A stretch of 64,000 nt of DNA from positions 1,175,833 through 1,239,832 of the forward strand of contig NZ_CP100416.1 of assembly GCF_026017845.1 (NCBI RefSeq), written 5' to 3'. The notes beneath the pieces were generated by a model, which did no database searches, was not told the origin of the DNA, and saw only the letters and a list, made by a program, of their open reading frames with translations. A program made the translations under genes and the position numbers. The DNA is from Amycolatopsis mediterranei. Its GTDB lineage: Bacteria; Actinomycetota; Actinomycetes; Mycobacteriales; Pseudonocardiaceae. Each line of letters starts with the position of its first letter. The stretch's first letter is position 1. This document shows positions 8,971-17,768 of the stretch, piece after piece.

Positions 8971-10042
8971 CCTCGGACGACGGCGCCGCGAAGGTGTTGC
9001 AGTCGGCGATCCGGTTGCTCGTCGCGCCCGCCCGCCACCAGGACGCGTAGTGCGCGTTCGTCCCGTGGTCGTGGCTGCGGGAGGTGTTGTCGCCGCGGGT
9101 TTCCTGGTCGTTCCAGGCCTTGTTGTACATGTCGCGGCTGACCGTGCCGCCCTGGTCGACGTGCGCGCCGAGGAACATCCCCGAGAAGCACTGGGCCTGC
9201 AGTTCCTTGCGCCGGGACATCTCGAGCCCGGCCGGGCTGTTCTGGCCGGCCTCGTAGATCTTCTGCCAGGCCGCGTCCATCAGCCCGGCGACCTCTTGCA
9301 CGTGGTGGCCGTACTCGTGGGCGAACAGGGCCAGGTAGACGCCCGGGTTGTTGCCGTACTGGTCGGTCTGCAGGCCGCGGAACGGGACGTACAGGTTGTT
9401 TTCGCAGTAGTACGCCGCGGTCGCGATGCCGACCTGGATGGTGCCGCACTCGGTCTCGAAGCTCGCGCCGGTCGGGAAGTGCAGCGCCGGCGGCGTGAAC
9501 GGCAGGTGGTAGGCCTCGAGGAACGGGCCCCACGCCGCGTCCAGGCACTTGCTGGCCGCGGTGAAGAACGCCTCTGCGCCCGCTTGGGTGCTCTGCCAGG
9601 CCGGCAGCGTGCAGACGCGGTTCTGCAGGCCGGCGTTCGGGTCCTGCAGGATCGGGTGGTCGGCCAGCTTGAGGATCTTCTGCGGCCCGGTCGGGCTGGG
9701 CGTCGACTCCTCGGCCGACGGGCTCGACGCCGACGCCGGGGCCCCCGCGCCGCCGGGCGGCAGCTGCTGCGGCGGGACGTCCTGCGACGACGGGACGTCG
9801 CGGAGGTTCGGGCTGGCCAGGGGGGTCTGATCGCGGTTGAGGGCCACGATCGCGACCAGGCCGAGCACCAGCACGGCGACCGCGCCGAGGCACACGCCGA
9901 CCACCGCCGCCGGCGAACGGCGCCTCGGTGCGGCCACGGTGTGCGGGCGGCCGAGCCACGGAAGATCCGGTTGCGCATCCGGCACCGGCGGCGGCTGGAC
10001 GGTTCCGCGGGGCGGTACCTGGCCGGGGGGCGGTTGCGTCAC
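8963..10042 (-). CDS. Neutral zinc metallopeptidase (YpfJ-like), membrane-anchored
   Basis: Belongs to the putative neutral zinc metallopeptidase family. The zinc motif HEYGHH lies near residues 242-247, with downstream ELQAQCFSGM supplying a candidate third ligand region. A proline-rich cytoplasmic N-terminus is followed by one TM segment (VVGVCLGAVAVLVLGLVAI), then a Ser/Pro-rich linker and the catalytic domain outside the cell. The GTG at 10042 is chosen because the protein then opens VTQPPPG, as in the paralogue's proline-rich N-terminus. A longer frame starting at 10126 crosses a TATGCT promoter-like box. A second member lies about 8 kb away. Substrate unknown. Confidence 0.82.
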   Translation of the reverse strand: MTQPPPGQVPPRGTVQPPPVPDAQPDLPWLGRPHTVAAPRRRSPAAVVGVCLGAVAVLVLGLVAIVALNRDQTPLASPNLRDVPSSQDVPPQQLPPGGAGAPASASSPSAEESTPSPTGPQKILKLADHPILQDPNAGLQNRVCTLPAWQSTQAGAEAFFTAASKCLDAAWGPFLEAYHLPFTPPALHFPTGASFETECGTIQVGIATAAYYCENNLYVPFRGLQTDQYGNNPGVYLALFAHEYGHHVQEVAGLMDAAWQKIYEAGQNSPAGLEMSRRKELQAQCFSGMFLGAHVDQGGTVSRDMYNKAWNDQETRGDNTSRSHDHGTNAHYASWWRAGATSNRIADCNTFAAPSSEVS

Positions 10043-10235
10043 TAGGCAGTCCCGAAGGGTCTCGGTACGGACCGGGGGTACCCGATCCCACGATTCAGCA
10101 TATCGGGGGAATGGGCCGTCTCGCACCCGTCCGTGCGCGTGGGGTCACGGCGCACGGACGTCACCCCAGGTCTGGCCGGGTGCAACCGGCTCTGAGAGAG
10201 TGTCGTCAAGCAGGTACTGCAGGCGAGGGGCTTCG

Positions 10236-11432
10236 ATGACAGACACCGGTGGCGCGCCCGGCGGCGAGGGCGCCGACGCGCCGACTCCGAGCCAGGGCAT
10301 CCCCCAGGCTCACGCCCCCGGATGGGGTGAGCCGAACCGGCCCGGAGATCACGCCGCGTCACCGGCGACGCCGCCGCGAGGCTGGCAGGCGCCGGACGCG
10401 CAGGCCACGCCGCCGACCCCACCGGCGACCCCGCCGCCGGGCTGGCAGCACGGGCCCGCCTACCGGCCGGACGCGCTGCCGCCGTTCACCGGGCAGCCGC
10501 AGCCGCAGTTCCAGCAGCCGCGCTGGAACCCGCACGGGCTCGGCAAGCCCGGCGTGATCGCGCTGCGGCCGCTCAACATCGGCGACATCCTCGACGGCGC
10601 GATCACGGCGATCCGCCGGCACGCGCTGCTGATACTCGGCATCGGCGCGGTGGTGGCGGTGCTCAGCGCCGCGATCACGTTCGTCCTGCAGAAGTACGTC
10701 CTCACCGACCTGCCGGGCTTCGCCTCGACGGCCGACCTCGGCCCCGCGGCGACCAAAACGGAGCTCCGCAACGCCCTCTTCGGCACCTTCGGCGACCTCT
10801 TCATCGTGCTGATCTCCTCGACGCTGGTCTCGACGTTCCTGCTGACCGTCACCACCGGCCTGATGGCCGCGGTGATGGGCCGCGCCGCGCTGGGCCGGGA
10901 GGTCACCTTCGGCATCGTCTGGCGCGAGGTGCAGCCGCGGCTGCTGCCGCTGCTCGGCGTCGCGTTCGGCTACGCGCTCTTGACCACCCTCGGCGTCATG
11001 CTCTGCATCTTCCCCGGCGTGGTCGCCTGGGTGTTCTGGGCGCTGGCCGCCCCGGCGCTGGTGCTCGAGCGCGGGACGTTCCGGGAGGCGTTCGCGCGGT
11101 CGGTCAAGCTGGTCAGCGGCGCCTTCTGGCGGGTGCTCGGCGTGCTGCTGCTGGCCCGGATCATCGGGTCGTTCTTCGAGAGCATCATCCAGCTGCCGTT
11201 CACCCTCGGCAGCGGCGTGTTCAGCCAGATGCTCAACCCGGCCAAGGTGACCGTGCCGAGCACCGGTGACCTGCTGCTGGCGTCGGCCGGGCAGATCATC
11301 GGCGGCACCATCTCGATCCCGTTCATCGCGCTGGTCACCGTGATCGTGTACCTCGACCAGCGGATGCGCCGCGAAGGCATGGACATCGAGCTGGCCCGCG
11401 CCGCGGGGGTCCAGCCGCCGCAGGCATGGTGA
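10236..11432 (+). CDS. Multi-pass membrane protein (glycerophosphodiesterase membrane-domain-like)
   Basis: A 398-residue protein with a proline/glutamine-rich cytoplasmic N-terminus (about 1-105), then the segment RPLNIGDILDGAITAIRRH and several hydrophobic helices. This arrangement is typical of the actinobacterial glycerophosphoryl diester phosphodiesterase membrane-domain proteins, which carry no recognisable enzyme active site. The ATG at 10236 is preferred to upstream codons because the protein then opens MTDTGG. The next gene overlaps its end by 7 bases. In M. tuberculosis a similar protein (Rv3689) precedes the same downstream cluster. The exact role is unknown. Confidence 0.75.
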   Translation: MTDTGGAPGGEGADAPTPSQGIPQAHAPGWGEPNRPGDHAASPATPPRGWQAPDAQATPPTPPATPPPGWQHGPAYRPDALPPFTGQPQPQFQQPRWNPHGLGKPGVIALRPLNIGDILDGAITAIRRHALLILGIGAVVAVLSAAITFVLQKYVLTDLPGFASTADLGPAATKTELRNALFGTFGDLFIVLISSTLVSTFLLTVTTGLMAAVMGRAALGREVTFGIVWREVQPRLLPLLGVAFGYALLTTLGVMLCIFPGVVAWVFWALAAPALVLERGTFREAFARSVKLVSGAFWRVLGVLLLARIIGSFFESIIQLPFTLGSGVFSQMLNPAKVTVPSTGDLLLASAGQIIGGTISIPFIALVTVIVYLDQRMRREGMDIELARAAGVQPPQAW

Positions 11433-12067
11433 TCTTCCGGCTCATCGACGTCCCGGTCGACATCGACCGGGACGCGGCCCGCCGCGCGGCCGAAGAGGAG
11501 CTGTCGGACCCGAAGTACCGCGACGCCCGGCCGGGCTTCCTGCAGCAGATCGGCCAGTGGCTCGGGGAGCAGCTGGAAAAGCTGCTGAACAGCCTGTCCT
11601 CGGACGTCCCCGGCGGGATCTTCGGGGTGGTGCTGCTCGTCGCGCTGCTGATCGTGCTCGTCGTGGTGATCCGGTTGCGCACGGGCAAGATGGCCGCCTC
11701 GGCGCGGGCCGGCAGCGTCGTCTTCGGCGGGCCGCGCAAGAACGCGAGCGACTACCGCCGGGCGGCCGAAGAAGCCGCTGCCGCTGGCCGGTTCGACGAC
11801 GCCGTCCGCGATCGGTTCCGCGCCGTCGTGCGGGCCCTGGAGGAACGCGCGCTGCTCGACGCCCGCTCCGGCCGGACCGCGGACGAGGCCGCCGCCGAGG
11901 CCGGCCTGCTGCTGCCGAACGTCGCCGACCAGCTGCGGCAGGGTGCCCGGCTCTTCGACGACGTCCACTACGGAGGCCGCGAAGGCACCGAAGCGGCGTA
12001 CCGCACGCTGACCGAGCTGGACGAGCGCTGCCGCCGTGAGCGACCGGTCGCCATGGCGGCCCCGTGA
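11426..12067 (+). CDS. DUF4129 domain membrane protein
   Basis: A 213-residue protein with a short N-terminal domain, one TM helix (IFGVVLLVALLIVLVVVIRL, about 68-87) and a C-terminal DUF4129-like region. In that region DYRRAAEEAAAAGRFDDAVR and LFDDVHYGGREGT are the recognisable parts. DUF4129 proteins accompany MoxR/DUF58 genes and related transglutaminase-type membrane proteins, and are thought to belong to a cell-surface assembly, but the biochemistry is unknown. It overlaps the preceding gene by 7 bases, which suggests translational coupling. The position matches Rv3690 in the equivalent M. tuberculosis cluster. Confidence 0.8.
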   Translation: MVIFRLIDVPVDIDRDAARRAAEEELSDPKYRDARPGFLQQIGQWLGEQLEKLLNSLSSDVPGGIFGVVLLVALLIVLVVVIRLRTGKMAASARAGSVVFGGPRKNASDYRRAAEEAAAAGRFDDAVRDRFRAVVRALEERALLDARSGRTADEAAAEAGLLLPNVADQLRQGARLFDDVHYGGREGTEAAYRTLTELDERCRRERPVAMAAP

Positions 12068-12101
12068 TCACCGCCGACGTACTCTTTCCCGCGGAGGCGG
12101 C

Positions 12102-13241
12102 ATGAGCACAGCGGTTTCGCCGGACCTGCGCCGGATCTGGCGCGGTGCCCGCATTCCCCTCGCGCTCCTCGCCCTGATCTTCATCGCCGGTGCGCTGCTC
12201 CTGCTCGGCCGCGGCGAGCAGGCCCACGGCGACCTCGAACCCGGCTCGTACGAACCCGGTGGCGCGCACGCCCTTGCGAAACTGCTGAAGAACCAGGGCG
12301 TCGACGTCCGGACCGTGCACACGATCGCCGAAGCGGACGCCGAAATCGGCGAAGACGCGACGCTGCTGGTCACCGCACCGGATCTGGCTCCGGCGAAGCG
12401 GTTCGACGCGCTGCGCGAGCGCGCCGCCGACGTCGTCCTGGTGACGCCGGGGGAGCGGACGCTGCACGATTCGCTGCCGCTGGTGCGCCAGGCCGGCCGC
12501 AGCGACGTCGGGACGTTGCCGCCGCAGTGCACGGTCGCCGCGGCGGTCGCGGCGGGCGAGGTCACCCTCGGCGGGATCGGCTACGCCTCGCCCGGTGCGC
12601 GCTCGTGCTACCCCGGCGAGGACGGCGGCGGCACGCTGCTGCAGCTCGCCGACGGCGGCGGCACGACGACGCTGCTCGGCTCCCCGGCACCGCTGACCAA
12701 CGCGCGGCTCGCCGAACAGGGCAATGCGGCGCTGGGGCTGCGCCTGCTCGGCGCGCACCCGAAGCTCGTCTGGTACCTGCCGACCACGTCGGACCCGGCG
12801 CTCGACGGCTCCCGCCGGTCGATCTTCGACCTCATCCCGGACGGCTGGTACTTCGGGGCCGCGCAGGCGTTCGTCGCCGTCGCCCTGCTGGCGTTGTGGC
12901 GGGCCCGGCGGCTCGGCCCGGTGGTCACCGAGCCGCTGCCGATCGTCGTCCGCGCGGCCGAAACGGCCGAGGGCCGCGCCCGGCTGTACCGGCGGGCCAA
13001 GGCGGCCGGGCACGCGGGTGAGACGCTGCGGGAAGCGGCGCGCGGCCGGCTGCGGACCGCGCTGGGATTGCCGCGCGACGCCGACCCGGCGGCGCTGGTG
13101 GAGTCGGTCAGCACGCGGACCGGCCGGGCGGCCCAGGACGTCGGCGCGGTCCTCTACGGCCCGCCGGTACCGGACGATCCCGCGCTGGTCCGGCTGGCCG
13201 GCGAACTCGACCACGTGGAACGAGAGGCAGGGCGAACTTGA
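12102..13241 (+). CDS. DUF4350 domain membrane protein
   Basis: A 379-residue protein with TM segments near residues 18-38 and 250-270. The ThuA/GATase-like extracytoplasmic DUF4350 region lies between them (EPGSYEPGGAHALAKLLKNQ near 48-66). A cytoplasmic tail follows (RARRLGPVVTEPLPIVVRAA). The ATG at 12102 is chosen because it follows a GGAGGCGG ribosome-binding site at 6-7 bases; an upstream GTG at 12036 lacks one. The stop overlaps the TTG start of the MoxR gene by 4 bases. Gene order equals Rv3691 in M. tuberculosis. Function is unassigned. Confidence 0.8.
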   Translation: MSTAVSPDLRRIWRGARIPLALLALIFIAGALLLLGRGEQAHGDLEPGSYEPGGAHALAKLLKNQGVDVRTVHTIAEADAEIGEDATLLVTAPDLAPAKRFDALRERAADVVLVTPGERTLHDSLPLVRQAGRSDVGTLPPQCTVAAAVAAGEVTLGGIGYASPGARSCYPGEDGGGTLLQLADGGGTTTLLGSPAPLTNARLAEQGNAALGLRLLGAHPKLVWYLPTTSDPALDGSRRSIFDLIPDGWYFGAAQAFVAVALLALWRARRLGPVVTEPLPIVVRAAETAEGRARLYRRAKAAGHAGETLREAARGRLRTALGLPRDADPAALVESVSTRTGRAAQDVGAVLYGPPVPDDPALVRLAGELDHVEREAGRT

Positions 13242-14209
13242 CCAGCGGTACCGAGAACGCGACCGGGGCCCGCGACGCGCTGATCGCGTTGCGCGCCGAG
13301 GTCGGCAAGGCCGTCGTCGGCAACGAAGCCGCCGTCACCGGGCTGATCCTGGCGCTGCTCTGCCGGGGGCACGTGCTGCTCGAAGGCGTCCCGGGCGTGG
13401 CGAAGACGCTGCTCGTACGGGCGCTGGCGGCGGCGCTGGACCTGGAGACCACGCGCGTGCAGTTCACCCCGGACCTGATGCCCGGCGACGTCACCGGGTC
13501 GATCGTCTACGACGCGCACAGCGGCGAATTCTCCTTCCGCGAGGGGCCGGTGTTCACGAACCTGCTGCTCGCCGACGAGATCAACCGGACCCCGCCGAAG
13601 ACGCAGTCGTCGCTGCTGGAGGCGATGGAGGAGCGGCAGGTCTCGATCGACGGCAAGTCGCGGCCGCTGCCCGACCCGTTCATCGTGATCGCCACCCAGA
13701 ACCCGGTGGAGTACGAGGGCACCTACCCGCTGCCGGAGGCGCAGCTGGACCGGTTCCTGCTCAAGCTGACCATGCCGGCGCCCTCGCGCGAAGACGAGAT
13801 CGGGATCCTGTGGCGGCACGCGCAGGGCTTCGACCCGCGCAACCTCGCGGCCGCGGGCCTGCGCGCGGTCGCCGGTGCCCCGGAACTCGCGGCGGCGCGC
13901 GAAGCCGTGGCCCGGGTGACGATCGGGCCCGAGGTGATCGGGTACGTCGTCGACCTGTGCCGGGCGACGCGGCAGCTGCCATCGGTGCGGATCGGCGTTT
14001 CCCCCCGCGGTGCCACGGCGTTGCTCGCGGTGACCCGGGCCTGGGCCTGGCTCGCCGGGCGCGACTACGCGACCCCCGACGACGTCAAGGCCCTCGCCCG
14101 GCCCGCGCTGCGGCACCGCCTGGACGTCCGGCCGGAGGCGGAACTCGAGGGCGTCACCGCGGACGGCGTGCTGGACCGCGTGCTCGCGTCCGTGCCCGTG
14201 CCGCGCTGA
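13238..14209 (+). CDS. moxR: MoxR-family AAA+ ATPase
   Basis: A 323-residue AAA_3 ATPase. Walker A GVPGVAKT lies near residues 50-57, and Walker B with its following segment (LLADEINRTPPKTQ) near 108-121. The signature ATQNPVEYEGTYPLPEAQLD comes next, with an arginine-finger region and a lid domain at the C-terminus. MoxR proteins act as chaperone-like ATPases that mature partner proteins containing von Willebrand/DUF58 domains. The next gene encodes exactly such a partner. The start is TTG, overlapping the previous stop as TTGA. The synteny corresponds to moxR2 (Rv3692). Confidence 0.92.
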   Translation: MTSGTENATGARDALIALRAEVGKAVVGNEAAVTGLILALLCRGHVLLEGVPGVAKTLLVRALAAALDLETTRVQFTPDLMPGDVTGSIVYDAHSGEFSFREGPVFTNLLLADEINRTPPKTQSSLLEAMEERQVSIDGKSRPLPDPFIVIATQNPVEYEGTYPLPEAQLDRFLLKLTMPAPSREDEIGILWRHAQGFDPRNLAAAGLRAVAGAPELAAAREAVARVTIGPEVIGYVVDLCRATRQLPSVRIGVSPRGATALLAVTRAWAWLAGRDYATPDDVKALARPALRHRLDVRPEAELEGVTADGVLDRVLASVPVPR

Positions 14210-14210
14210 C

Positions 14211-15503
14211 ATGGCCGTCACCGGAAGGCTCGGGCTGCTGGCGCTGTTCGGCGCGCTGGTGGTCGGGCTGCTCCTGCCGTCGGGCACGGGGATGCTGGCG
14301 GTCGCCGCGGTGCTGCTGGTGCTCGTGGTCGTCGACCTGGTGCTGGCGGGAAGCGTGCGGGCGCTGACGTTTGCGCGCTCGGGCGACACTTCGGTCCGGC
14401 TCGGCGAGCCGTGCGAAGTGACGCTGGTGGTCGCGAACCCCGGAGGCCGGGCGGTGCGCGGGCAGCTGCGCGACGCGTGGCCGCCGAGCGCGGGCGCGTC
14501 CGACCGCCATTCCCTGCGCGTCCCGGCGGGGGAGCGGCGGGCGCTGGTGACGGCGTTGCGGCCGTCGCGGCGGGGTGACCGGACGGCGGCGCGGGTGACG
14601 GTCCGGTCGGTCGGGCCGCTGGGCTTGGCCGCCCGGCAGGGTTCGCACGAGGTCCCGTGGACGGTCCGCGTGCTGCCGCCGTTCCACAGCCGCAAGCACC
14701 TGCCGTCCCGGCTGGCGCGGCTGCAACAGCTCGACGGCCGCAACGCGGTGCTGATCCGGGGCCAGGGCACGGAATTCGACTCGCTGCGCGAGTACGTCAT
14801 CGGCGACGACGTCCGGTCCATCGACTGGCGCGCGACCGCGCGGGCGCACGACGTCATGGTCCGGACCTGGCGCCCCGAGCGCGACCGGCACGTCGTGCTG
14901 GTGCTGGATACGGGCCGCGTCTCGGCGGGCCGGGTGGGCGACGCGCCCCGGCTCGACGCGGCGATGGACGCGGCGTTGCTGCTGGCCGCACTGGCTTCCC
15001 GGGCCGGCGACCGCGTCGACCTGCTGGCCTACGACCGGCGGTTGCGGGCGGCGGTGCAGGGATCGTCCGGAGCTTCATTGCTGACGTCGCTGGTGAACGC
15101 GATGGCGCCGCTCGAGCCGTCGCTGGTCGAGACGGACGCGCGCGGCATGATCGCGGAGGTGCTCCGGCGCACCCGCCGCCGGGCCCTGGTCGTGTTGCTG
15201 ACCGGGCTGGACGCGGCGCCGCTGGAGGAAGGCCTGTTCCCGGTGCTGAGCTCGCTGACCGGCCGGCACGAGCTGGTCGTGGCGTCGGTGGCCGACCCCC
15301 GGGTGGCCCAGATGCTGGCGGCCCGCGGCGACGCGGAAGCGGTCTACGACGCGGCATCGGCGGCGCGCACGACGGCCGAACGCCTGCGGGTGACCGAGCG
15401 GCTGGTGCGGCACGGGGTGAGCGTGGTGGACGCGGTCCCGGAGGAGCTGCCGCCGGTGCTCGCGGACCGTTATCTGGCTTTGAAAGCCGCCGGACGGCTG
15501 TGA
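14211..15503 (+). CDS. DUF58 (vWA-like) protein, MoxR partner
   Basis: A 430-residue protein with two N-terminal TM segments (about 5-45), a beta-rich region, and the DUF58 signature EFDSLREYVIGDDVRSIDWR near residues 190-210. A vWA-like domain follows, with a partial MIDAS-like stretch VLVLDTGRVSAG near 227-240. DUF58 proteins are the usual clients or partners of MoxR ATPases. It starts one base after the moxR stop. The TGA stop (15501-15503) lies inside the first unit of inverted repeat array B, as seen for adnB. Confidence 0.85.
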   Translation: MAVTGRLGLLALFGALVVGLLLPSGTGMLAVAAVLLVLVVVDLVLAGSVRALTFARSGDTSVRLGEPCEVTLVVANPGGRAVRGQLRDAWPPSAGASDRHSLRVPAGERRALVTALRPSRRGDRTAARVTVRSVGPLGLAARQGSHEVPWTVRVLPPFHSRKHLPSRLARLQQLDGRNAVLIRGQGTEFDSLREYVIGDDVRSIDWRATARAHDVMVRTWRPERDRHVVLVLDTGRVSAGRVGDAPRLDAAMDAALLLAALASRAGDRVDLLAYDRRLRAAVQGSSGASLLTSLVNAMAPLEPSLVETDARGMIAEVLRRTRRRALVVLLTGLDAAPLEEGLFPVLSSLTGRHELVVASVADPRVAQMLAARGDAEAVYDAASAARTTAERLRVTERLVRHGVSVVDAVPEELPPVLADRYLALKAAGRL

Positions 15504-15623
15504 TCGGACGGTCGACTCGCGTGATCAAAGGGTCGACACGCGTGATCCGGAGGTCGACACGATGCTTCGCCGTGTCGACCCGCCAATCACGCGTGTCGGC
15601 TCCCTGATCACGCGAGTTGACCC
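15500..15623. repeat. Inverted repeat array B, GGTCGACACGCGTGATT family
   Basis: Three left units (GGTCGACTCGCGTGATC, GGTCGACACGCGTGATC and GGTCGACACG) are followed by a short centre (15562-15570) and inverted units CGTGTCGACCCGCCAATCACGCG and CGTGTCGGCTCCCTGATCACGCG. Period, sequence and layout equal those of array A. It again sits between convergent genes and contains the stop codon of the upstream plus-strand gene. A terminator-like role is inferred from this placement. Confidence 0.87.
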
Positions 15624-15634
15624 TTCCCGCACGC

Positions 15635-16642
15635 TCAGGCGGCTTCGGGCAGGGCGTCACCGGCGTCCCGGGCGTCGAGGTCGCCGACCTCGCCGTTCTT
15701 CGCCGCCCGGCGGCCGAGCGTGAAAACGTAGGCCAGGAAAGCGATTTCGGCCAGCGCGCCGATGCCGACGCGCAACCACGTCGGCCAGCCCGACGGGGTC
15801 ACGAACGCCTCGATCACCCCGGACACGAACAGCACGCACGTCAGCCCGAGCGCCATCACCACCACCGACCGGCCCTGCTCGGCGAGCGCCGCCGTGCGCG
15901 AGCGGCGGCCCGGGTCGATCACCGTCCAGCCGAGCCGCAGGCCGGTGCCCGCCGCGACGAACACCGCCGTCAGCTCCAGGAGGCCGTGGGGGAGCAGGAG
16001 CCCGATCATCACGTCGCCGCGGCCGGCCGCGCTCATCGCGCCGATGATCAGTCCGGCGTTGAGCGAATTCAGCCAGAGCGCGCCGATCACCGGCAGGCCC
16101 AGCGCGACGCCGAGGAACAGGCAGGTCGCCGCCACCCACGCGTTGTTCGTCCAGACGCGCGTCGCGAAGGACGCCGCCGGCCCGGTCGAGTAGTAGTTCT
16201 CCGCCTGGCCGCCGGGCTTGGTCAGCTCGCTCAGCTCGGCCGGGGTACCCAGTGAGGCGCGCACGAGCGGATCGCGCGCGACCCAGATGGCGATCACCAC
16301 CATCACCGCGATCGACGCGAGCGCGGCCGGGATCCACCAGCGCCGCGACAGGTAGACCGCGGCGGGGAACCGGTGCGTGAAGAAGCGGGCGACCTCGCGC
16401 CAGGCCGGGTTGTGCGACCCGGAAACCGCCGACCGGCCGCGGGCGACCAGATCGGACAGCCGGCCGAGCAGCGCCGGGTCGGGCGCGACCGACCGCACGA
16501 TCGACAGGTGCGTCGCGGTCCGCTGGTAGAGCGTCACCAGCTCATCGGCTTCCGGCCCGGTCAGCTTGCCGCCGCGCCGGATCAGCTCGCCGAGCCGGGT
16601 CCACTCCGGCGCGTGCGCGGCGACGAAGACGTCCACATCCAC
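15635..16642 (-). CDS. SpoIIM-like (stage II sporulation protein M family) membrane protein
   Basis: A 335-residue integral membrane protein. Its N-terminal cytoplasmic helical part (WTRLGELIRRGGKLTGPEAD, LYQRTATHLSIVRS) precedes several TM segments from about residue 105. The conserved GLLLPHGLLELTAVFVAAG near 235-253 is diagnostic of the SpoIIM/DUF95 family. The GTG at 16642 is chosen, giving MDVDVFVAAHAPEW. It is divergent from the RDD gene, 34 bases away, exactly as Rv3694c and Rv3695 are arranged. Despite the family name, sporulation is not implied. A role in membrane or cell-envelope organisation is plausible only. Confidence 0.88.
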   Translation of the reverse strand: MDVDVFVAAHAPEWTRLGELIRRGGKLTGPEADELVTLYQRTATHLSIVRSVAPDPALLGRLSDLVARGRSAVSGSHNPAWREVARFFTHRFPAAVYLSRRWWIPAALASIAVMVVIAIWVARDPLVRASLGTPAELSELTKPGGQAENYYSTGPAASFATRVWTNNAWVAATCLFLGVALGLPVIGALWLNSLNAGLIIGAMSAAGRGDVMIGLLLPHGLLELTAVFVAAGTGLRLGWTVIDPGRRSRTAALAEQGRSVVVMALGLTCVLFVSGVIEAFVTPSGWPTWLRVGIGALAEIAFLAYVFTLGRRAAKNGEVGDLDARDAGDALPEAA

Positions 16643-16676
16643 ACCGACCACCCTATCCGTCGATACGCTGGGCAGC

Positions 16677-17627
16677 GTGCACGAGGAATCGGAGCTGGTC
16701 ACCGGCGAAGCGGTCGTCCTGGACCTGCGCGTGGCCAAGCTCGCCAGCCGCGCACTGGCGATGGCGCTGGACGTGCTCCTGCAGTTCGCGCTGCTGCTGG
16801 GGACGATCATGGTGCTCTCGATCGTGATGCCGGCCGCCGACGAATCGCTCGTCCTGACGGTGCTGCTGGTGTTCGTGGTGCTGATCATGGTCGGCTACCC
16901 GGTCGTGTTCGAGACGCTCTCGCGCGGCCGTTCGCTCGGCAAGATGGCGGTGGGCCTGCGGGTGGTGCGCGTCGACGGCGGCCCGATCCGGTTCCGGCAC
17001 GCGCTGGTGCGCGGGCTGGCCGGCTTCGTCGTGGACTTCTGGGCGCTCGGGTTGTTCGGCGCGGTCGCGGTGATCGTGTCGCTGTGCTCGTCGAACGGCC
17101 GCCGCGTGGGCGATTTCCTGGCCGGGACGCTGGTGGTCCGCGAGCGCGTCCCGGCAGGCGCGGCGTACACGGCGGTCGGCATGCCGCCGGGCCTCGAGGG
17201 CTGGGCGGCGCAGCTCGACCTGACGCGCTTGCCGGACGACCTCGCGCTGGCGAGCCGCCAGTTCCTCGCCCGGTTCCGCGAGCTGCGGCCGGAGGCGGCG
17301 CAGGCGCTGGGCTGGGGGCTGGCGCAGCAGATGGGGAACGCGCTGGGCACGCCGGTACCGCCCGAGGTGCCGCCGTGGGCGTTCCTGGCCGCGGTGCTGG
17401 CGGAGCGGCGCAACCGCGACCAAGCCCGGGCGTTCCAGGCGTATGCGGCTCAGGGCCGGCCCGGCTATCCGCAGCCGCAGCCGGGGGCGCCTTGGCCGCC
17501 GGCGCAGTCCGGGCCGTCGGCGGGGGCGCACCCGGTCGGCGTCCGGCCCGCGGCGCAGCCGGAGCCGCCGACGCCGCCGTCCGGCACGCCGGTGCCCGTG
17601 GAGAACCCATTCACCCCGCCCAGCTGA
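16677..17627 (+). CDS. RDD-family membrane protein with proline-rich tail
   Basis: A 316-residue protein. The RDD domain starts with VVLDLRVAKLASRALAMALD (about residues 11-30), followed by several TM segments and the signature FETLSRGRSLGKMAVGLRVV. A cytoplasmic region follows, then a Pro/Gln/Ala-rich disordered tail (about 255-316). The GTG start at 16677 puts VHEESELVTGEAV at the N-terminus, the usual beginning of mycobacterial homologues. Some RDD proteins have been linked to ion transport, but no transport activity can be read here. Confidence 0.87.
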   Translation: MHEESELVTGEAVVLDLRVAKLASRALAMALDVLLQFALLLGTIMVLSIVMPAADESLVLTVLLVFVVLIMVGYPVVFETLSRGRSLGKMAVGLRVVRVDGGPIRFRHALVRGLAGFVVDFWALGLFGAVAVIVSLCSSNGRRVGDFLAGTLVVRERVPAGAAYTAVGMPPGLEGWAAQLDLTRLPDDLALASRQFLARFRELRPEAAQALGWGLAQQMGNALGTPVPPEVPPWAFLAAVLAERRNRDQARAFQAYAAQGRPGYPQPQPGAPWPPAQSGPSAGAHPVGVRPAAQPEPPTPPSGTPVPVENPFTPPS

Positions 17628-17694
17628 CGGGCCCTTCATTCGCAGACAGAGCCAGGTCGGCGATGAGCCGTGCCCGGTTCCGGGCGACGCCGTC

Positions 17695-17746
17695 TTGACT
17701 CATGTCAGGATCCTGACATATCGTGGTTGGTGTCAGGAACCTGACA
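17695..17746 (+). promoter_or_regulatory. Promoter with twin TGTCAGGNNCCTGACA operators upstream of the VOC gene
   Basis: Two 16-base palindromes with identical arms occur at 17703-17718 (TGTCAGGATCCTGACA) and 17731-17746 (TGTCAGGAACCTGACA). Their centres are 28 bases apart. A TTGACT -35-like box (17695-17700) and a TATCGT -10-like box (17719-17724) frame the first palindrome with 18-base spacing. The second lies over the expected transcript start. This geometry strongly suggests a dimeric repressor. No regulator gene lies next to it, so the regulator must be encoded elsewhere. Confidence 0.75.
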
Positions 17747-17768
17747 TGAAGAGAGAAGGAGCAGCACC

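Noticed and set aside
10043..10126. Extension of the first zinc metallopeptidase to a GTG at 10126
   Set aside because: The added residues cross a TATGCT promoter-like box and lack family similarity; the GTG at 10042 begins the proline-rich arm seen in the paralogue.
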